A DNA stretch of 10,906 bases from Oscillospiraceae bacterium. Its GTDB lineage: Bacteria; Bacillota; Clostridia; Oscillospirales; Ruminococcaceae. Position 1 is the first letter of the stretch. Every line of letters begins with the position of its first letter. The notes beneath the pieces are model-generated. The model had not been told where the DNA came from and did not search any database. It saw only the letters and a program-made list of their open reading frames with translations. Location: assembly GCA_017394475.1 (NCBI GenBank), contig JAFPYQ010000090.1, forward strand, positions 1 to 10,906. The letters are read 5' to 3'. Both the position numbers and the translations under genes were made by a program. Positions 6,534 to 10,906 of the stretch are shown here, in pieces.

Positions 6534-8774
6534 TTATTGCTGTTCTGCCTGTTCCTGCTGCTGTGCAGCATACTCGGCGGGATTTGTATTTGCAAGGCTC
6601 TCATCTTCACCGTGAGGGCATACCTCGGGAAGGAATGAGGATTTGAACCAGCCTTCTGCAATGTGCTCGCACTTGTCGCTTGCAAGCAGTCCTGTTTCGG
6701 TGCAGTAATAACGCTTTTCTACCTTGCCTGTGAGGGTGAATTCCGTATGCTCGCCCTCATTTGCAATATCTCCGAAAATGTTCTTCCACAGTCTTGCGGT
6801 GCCGTAGTAAGTACCGGGAGTTACCTTTCTGTTGGCTTCCTTGTAACCATACCATACGCCGCTGACATAATCAGGAGTGCAGCATACGAACAGGTTGTCG
6901 TACCAGTTCTGTGATGTACCGGTCTTGCCTGTAACAGCCACGCGGGACAGCTTTGCAGCAGTACCCGTGCCGTATTCGCTCTCGATGACCTCCCGCATCA
7001 TCCTGTTCATGATGGCAGCGGTCTCGGGGGAGATGGCCTGTATCTGTGTATAGTTGTGGCGGAGCACCACTTCACCGTCGGAATCCAGCACAACGGTATA
7101 GGAGGTGGGCTCAAAGTATGCACCCGAGCCGCCGAATACCTGATATCTCGATACCAGTGTGCGCAGGGACATACCCTTTGTTAGGGCGCCCAGAGCCATA
7201 GGTGAGGGGTAGGGGTCCTTTACGGGGTCCAGTTCAAGCTGATACTTGTTCTGGACGAACTCATAGATGTTTCTTTCGCCTGAATTGGATACCAGTGTGG
7301 CGGAGACGGTGTTGAGAGAGCGGGCAAGGCCTTCTGTGATGGTCACATAATCATTGCTCCATGTGTCTTCATCATCGGTCTCGCTGTAGTTGTGAGGCCA
7401 CAGTATCTTTTCATCGGGGTCATCGGGGTCTTCAAGTTCGAGAGGGGAGTCCAGCTCAAGCTTTGACCAGTAGGCGAAATTGTTCTCTATCGCGTAGGAA
7501 TATGCCGCAAGGGGCTTGAACGTGGATGCGGGCTGGCGCTTGGAATCGGTCGCATTGTTCCATACATTGGAGCCTGATTTTGTACCCACGGCACCTGCAA
7601 TGGCAAGTATATTGCCGTTGTAGTCCATTGCGATGAATGCAGCCTGGGGCGGGTCGGAAACGACTTCGGGGGAGAATGTGCGGTAATTGCGGAACTTCTC
7701 CTCCACCTCTTCCTGCATCTTTATGTTTATGGGGGTGTATATGCGGTATCCGCCGTTATAGAGCCTGTCGTTGGCCTCATCATAGGAAAGGCCGTACATC
7801 TTCATGAATTCCTGTGTAACATCATCTATAACGGTATCTATATACCAGTTCTGTATAGCCTGATGGCTCTCAGCCACATCAGGGTCAACGAGCTGCAGCT
7901 CTTCTTCCACAGCCGCCTTGAACTGGTTTTCGGAAATGGCTGCATTGTCATACATCTTCTGCAACACCCATTCCTGCCTGTCCTTGTTCGCCTTCTTATC
8001 CGCAAAGGGATTGCGGGTGTTGGGGCTCCTGGGGATGGCAGCAAGGCTCGCAGCCTCCGCCAGATCAAGCTCGGATGTGGATTTGCCGAAGTATTTCTGT
8101 GCCGCTGCCTCGATGCCTACGGTAGTTCCGCCAAAGCCGATACAGTTGAGGTAGGCCTCCAGTATCTCATCCTTGGTGCGGTATTTTTCAAGGTCGTGGG
8201 CACGGAATATCTCACGCAGCTTTCTGTCCCATGTGGGATTGTCATCGTTGGTGATGTTCTTTATGGTCTGCTGTGTGATGGTGGAGGCACCCTGCCTGTT
8301 GCCGTAGATTATGCCGCCTGTGAGCTCGTTGAGCACGGCACCGAAGGTCCTCATCCAGTTTACGCCGGAATGTTCGTAGAAGTGCTCATCCTCGATGTAT
8401 ACGAATGCATCGCGGACGTGCTGCGGTATCTCGTCAAGAGTTATGGGAATACGGTTGGCATCTCTGCTTATATGGGTGAGTTCCACTTCATTGCCGTTCT
8501 CGTCATAGCCGTAGATGAAGGTGGTATAGGCCAGATCCATCGTGTCAAGGTCGATGTTCACGGGAGTGTTTTCCCTGAACTGCATGACATAGGCAGTGAG
8601 CGCCGCCATGATAACGGAGAGTATGATAACCACCACAAGGATGATGGTGAGCACCGTAGTCGCCAGAAATTTGAAAAAGCCTCTCAGAAATGTCAGGAAT
8701 TTGTTCTTCTTGCGGTGTCTGCGTTTGCGCTGCTTCTTTTCTTGTTCCTGAGGAGGCCGTTTTGTATCACTCAA
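6534..8774 (-). CDS. Class A penicillin-binding protein (bifunctional transglycosylase/transpeptidase, PBP1A-like)
   Basis: A 746-residue membrane enzyme that polymerises lipid II glycan strands and cross-links their peptides outside the membrane. Order: a very basic cytoplasmic tail (KKQRKRRHRKKNK), one membrane anchor (about 37-63), then the GT51 glycosyltransferase domain with EDEHFYEHSG (128-137; catalytic Glu128), GASTITQQ (162-169), RKLREIF (184-190) and KDEILEAYLN (201-210). The transpeptidase domain follows, with nucleophile Ser417 in STFK (417-420), SLN (486-488) and KTGTS (617-621). A C-terminal segment with four Cys (691, 702, 719 and nearby CCT at 631-632 upstream) and a Gln-rich tail (AAQQQEQAEQQ) ends the chain; no PASTA repeats are seen. 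The start is TTG (complement of 8772-8774): an in-frame stop lies two codons upstream, and the next Met is inside the membrane anchor. It begins 15 bases after the trpB stop. Confidence 0.96.
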   Translation of the reverse strand: MSDTKRPPQEQEKKQRKRRHRKKNKFLTFLRGFFKFLATTVLTIILVVVIILSVIMAALTAYVMQFRENTPVNIDLDTMDLAYTTFIYGYDENGNEVELTHISRDANRIPITLDEIPQHVRDAFVYIEDEHFYEHSGVNWMRTFGAVLNELTGGIIYGNRQGASTITQQTIKNITNDDNPTWDRKLREIFRAHDLEKYRTKDEILEAYLNCIGFGGTTVGIEAAAQKYFGKSTSELDLAEAASLAAIPRSPNTRNPFADKKANKDRQEWVLQKMYDNAAISENQFKAAVEEELQLVDPDVAESHQAIQNWYIDTVIDDVTQEFMKMYGLSYDEANDRLYNGGYRIYTPINIKMQEEVEEKFRNYRTFSPEVVSDPPQAAFIAMDYNGNILAIAGAVGTKSGSNVWNNATDSKRQPASTFKPLAAYSYAIENNFAYWSKLELDSPLELEDPDDPDEKILWPHNYSETDDEDTWSNDYVTITEGLARSLNTVSATLVSNSGERNIYEFVQNKYQLELDPVKDPYPSPMALGALTKGMSLRTLVSRYQVFGGSGAYFEPTSYTVVLDSDGEVVLRHNYTQIQAISPETAAIMNRMMREVIESEYGTGTAAKLSRVAVTGKTGTSQNWYDNLFVCCTPDYVSGVWYGYKEANRKVTPGTYYGTARLWKNIFGDIANEGEHTEFTLTGKVEKRYYCTETGLLASDKCEHIAEGWFKSSFLPEVCPHGEDESLANTNPAEYAAQQQEQAEQQ

Positions 8775-8789
8775 AGTTCACGACCCCGA

Positions 8790-10154
8790 TCATATATTGA
8801 TAGCCGAAAGGCTCTTGTTGATTTCCTCATCAGTGGGGATGTAGTCACTCATCTCGCCGTCATTGTATTTCTGATATGCCACCATATCGAAATAGCCTGT
8901 ACCTGTGAGACCGAAGAGGATGGTCTTTTCCTCGCCTGTCTTCTTGCACTCAAGGGCCTCGTCGATAGCGGCTCTGATAGCATGGCTGCTTTCGGGAGCG
9001 GGGAGAGTGCCCTCCACCTTTGCAAACTGTACTGCTGCCTCGAATACAGAGGTCTGTTCAACGCTCCTTGCCTCCATGAGGCCCTCGTCGTAAAGCTCGG
9101 AGAGGATGGAGCTCATGCCGTGATAGCGCAGGCCGCCTGCGTGGTTGGGTGAGGGCATGAACTGGCTGCCCAGTGTGTACATCTTCTGGAGGGGGCATAC
9201 CTTGCCTGTGTCGCAGAAATCGTAGGTGTACTTACCTCTTGTGAGGGATGGGCAGGATGCGGGTTCAACTGCGATAAAGCGATAATCAGCCTCACCTCTG
9301 AGCTTTCTGCCCATAAAGGGCGAGATAAGACCGCCCAGGTTAGAGCCGCCGCCTGCACAGCCGATGATGATGTCGGGCTTGATGCCGTACTTGTCGCAGG
9401 CAGTCATGGCTTCAAGGCCTATGACAGACTGATGGAGAAGTACCTGTGAAAGAACGGAGCCCAGTACATAGCGATAGCCGTCTGTGGAAACAGCCTTTTC
9501 CACTGCCTCGGATATAGCGCAGCCCAGTGAGCCGTTGGTGCCGGGGAATCTCTCCAGTATCTCTCTGCCCACCTTTGTGGTATCGGAGGGGGAAGGAGTG
9601 ACATCAGCGCCGTAGGTGCGCATTACTTCACGCCTGAAAGGCTTCTGCTCGTAGCTTACCTTTACCATGTATACCTTGCAGTCAAGGTCGAAATATGAGC
9701 AAGCCATGGAAAGGGCTGTGCCCCACTGACCTGCGCCTGTTTCGGTGGTAACGCCCCTGAGGCCCTGCTTCTTTGCATAGTAAGCCTGTGCGATGGCGGA
9801 ATTGAGCTTATGGCTGCCGGATGTATTGTTGCCCTCGAACTTGTAGTAGATCTTTGCGGGGGTATCCAGTGCCTTTTCAAGGAAGTATGCACGCACCAAA
9901 GGAGAGGGACGGTACATCTTGTAGAAGGAAAGTATCTCATCCGGGATGGGGAAATACTTGGTATCATTGTCAAGCTCCTGCAGTGCCAGCTCACGGCAGA
10001 ACACCTGTGAGAGCTCATCTATGGTCATAGGCTCCTTTGTGGCGGGATTGAGCAGGGGAGCGGGCTTTATCTTCATATCCGCTCTCACATTGTACCAGTC
10101 GCGGGGGAGCTCATCTTCACTGAGATATATCTTGTATGGTATTTTTTTTTCCAT
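8790..10154 (-). CDS. trpB: Tryptophan synthase beta chain, TrpB2-like PLP enzyme
   Basis: A 454-residue PLP enzyme that condenses indole with serine to tryptophan (beta reaction). The length, the long N-terminal region (ADMKIKPAPLLNPATKEPMT) and the motif set fit the TrpB2 class, which is about 50 residues longer than the ordinary TrpB1. Visible elements are RPSPLVRA (82-89), the PLP-binding lysine in SGSHKLNSA (K116), ETGAGQWG with conserved Glu138 (138-145), the phosphate-binding GCAGGGSN (265-272), and the C-terminal LTGTG (416-420). There is no trpA beside it, which is usual for TrpB2 genes. AAGGA (complement of 10162-10166), seven bases before the ATG, is a good ribosome binding site. 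The codons after the start contain a run of nine A. It lies between a membrane protein gene and the PBP gene, with short gaps to both. Confidence 0.94.
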   Translation of the reverse strand: MEKKIPYKIYLSEDELPRDWYNVRADMKIKPAPLLNPATKEPMTIDELSQVFCRELALQELDNDTKYFPIPDEILSFYKMYRPSPLVRAYFLEKALDTPAKIYYKFEGNNTSGSHKLNSAIAQAYYAKKQGLRGVTTETGAGQWGTALSMACSYFDLDCKVYMVKVSYEQKPFRREVMRTYGADVTPSPSDTTKVGREILERFPGTNGSLGCAISEAVEKAVSTDGYRYVLGSVLSQVLLHQSVIGLEAMTACDKYGIKPDIIIGCAGGGSNLGGLISPFMGRKLRGEADYRFIAVEPASCPSLTRGKYTYDFCDTGKVCPLQKMYTLGSQFMPSPNHAGGLRYHGMSSILSELYDEGLMEARSVEQTSVFEAAVQFAKVEGTLPAPESSHAIRAAIDEALECKKTGEEKTILFGLTGTGYFDMVAYQKYNDGEMSDYIPTDEEINKSLSAINI

Positions 10155-10176
10155 GGTATTATCCTTTCATCTTTGT

Positions 10177-10905
10177 TTATGAACGCTGTTTCCATTTTGT
10201 CACGAGCGTATCGAGTTTTTCCTTGATGTTGTCGATAGTCGTTCCCACGGGGTAATTCAGTGAGAAGTATGTATATTCCCAGCCGTTGTCGGCTATATTG
10301 TACGTTGCCCCGGATCCGCTCACGTCTATGTACTCGCTCTCGTCGAAGAATTCCTCGCCGTTTATGTACATATACGGCCCGTTCCATTCACATACGAATT
10401 CCACGGGGTTGGGCTGCTGGCGCACCATCCTTCTGATGGTGGTGTGGAGGGTCATGAAGCCCTTGTCTATATCAAGGGAATTGGGCTGCACATAAACGAC
10501 CTTTTTGCCCTGTGTCTTGTTCTTGACATCCACCACATAATAGCGGAAGGCACCCGACGGCGAAACGCCCTGTGAAAGAAGGGTATCCTCCGTGCTCACC
10601 GAGAATACATCCAGGTACATGTAGAACAGCACGCCCGCCACTATGTACATGAGCAGGAATATCGTTCCCAAAATGACCTTTCCCGTGTCATTCATGTGGC
10701 AGCAGAAGAACCCGAAGACCGTCACCGCCGCAGCAGGTATAAGGATCGGCCAGTTGCCCCAGGCAAGTATGGCCAGCGGCAGCAGCAGCACGCAGTTTAT
10801 CATCGCAAGGACTGCTGTTATGGGGGATCTGCGGGTGTAGATGTTCAGCAGCGATATCAGCAGGCATATTATGGGTGTGAATATCGCGAATTTTGTTTTG
10901 TCCGT
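10177..10905 (-). CDS. Integral membrane protein with a C-terminal soluble domain (5' end outside the window)
   Basis: An ATG at 10803 gives a 208-residue protein, but the frame stays open to the window edge. The extra 34 codons encode a further hydrophobic segment (FAIFTPIICLLISLLNIY), so the real gene probably starts beyond 10906. The visible part has three or four membrane segments: the one just mentioned, VLAMINCVLLLPLAILAW, the ILIPAAAVTVFGFFCC region, and VILGTIFLLMYIVAGVLFYM. A roughly 140-residue domain follows, beginning near SPSGAFRYYVVDV and including a VYINGEE-like turn (YMYINGEEFF). This resembles DUF5412-type proteins in outline, but I am not sure. The domain should lie on one side of the membrane, probably outside. 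It precedes trpB by 22 bases and probably belongs to the same transcript. Confidence 0.65.
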   Translation of the reverse strand, partial: TDKTKFAIFTPIICLLISLLNIYTRRSPITAVLAMINCVLLLPLAILAWGNWPILIPAAAVTVFGFFCCHMNDTGKVILGTIFLLMYIVAGVLFYMYLDVFSVSTEDTLLSQGVSPSGAFRYYVVDVKNKTQGKKVVYVQPNSLDIDKGFMTLHTTIRRMVRQQPNPVEFVCEWNGPYMYINGEEFFDESEYIDVSGSGATYNIADNGWEYTYFSLNYPVGTTIDNIKEKLDTLVTKWKQRS

Positions 10906-10906
10906 A

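Noticed and set aside
7863..9152. A 429-codon plus-strand open frame across the PBP and trpB genes
   Set aside because: It is antisense to two clearly conserved enzymes and its translation shows no recognisable domain; it is a by-product of the codon usage on the minus strand.

Overview
The window looks like chromosomal DNA from a Gram-positive anaerobe of the Clostridia, most likely Ruminococcus or a near relative (Oscillospiraceae). This is inferred from gene content and protein style: a DUF4364-type protein, a TrpB2-type tryptophan synthase beta chain, a class A PBP with a Cys-containing tail, YKxAD-type repeats, and threonine-rich TTTAP tails. I see no rRNA, tRNA, CRISPR array, insertion sequence or phage gene. 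Coding density is high and no gene-free stretch exceeds 300 bases.

Left part, plus strand (1-2779): the 3' end of a repeat protein with a C-terminal membrane anchor, a cytoplasmic-looking NodB-type polysaccharide deacetylase, a chorismate-synthase-family protein that has lost both conserved catalytic histidines, and a DUF4364-like winged-helix protein. This run closes with a compact hairpin plus T-tract terminator overlapping the stop codon.

Middle part, plus strand (2818-6476): a HAD phosphatase, a ComEB/dCMP-deaminase-type gene split by an apparent one-base deletion, a YgjP/DUF45-type zinc metallopeptidase whose start overlaps the deaminase stop, ruvB with an acidic N-terminal extension, and two small AT-rich genes. 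The two small genes encode two-helix membrane proteins with nearly the same C-terminal tail. A 15-17 bp perfect hairpin then separates convergent transcription units.

Right part, minus strand (10906 down to 6534): an integral membrane protein running off the window edge, trpB (TrpB2 class), and a bifunctional class A penicillin-binding protein starting at TTG. Gaps of 22 and 15 bases suggest one operon.

The most unusual items are the chorismate-synthase homologue, which keeps the fold and flavin-site glycine motifs but is eroded at almost every catalytic signature; the tandem TTTAP-tailed membrane protein pair; the deaminase frameshift; and an apparent internal duplication in the DUF4364-like protein. 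I found no clear new multi-gene system.
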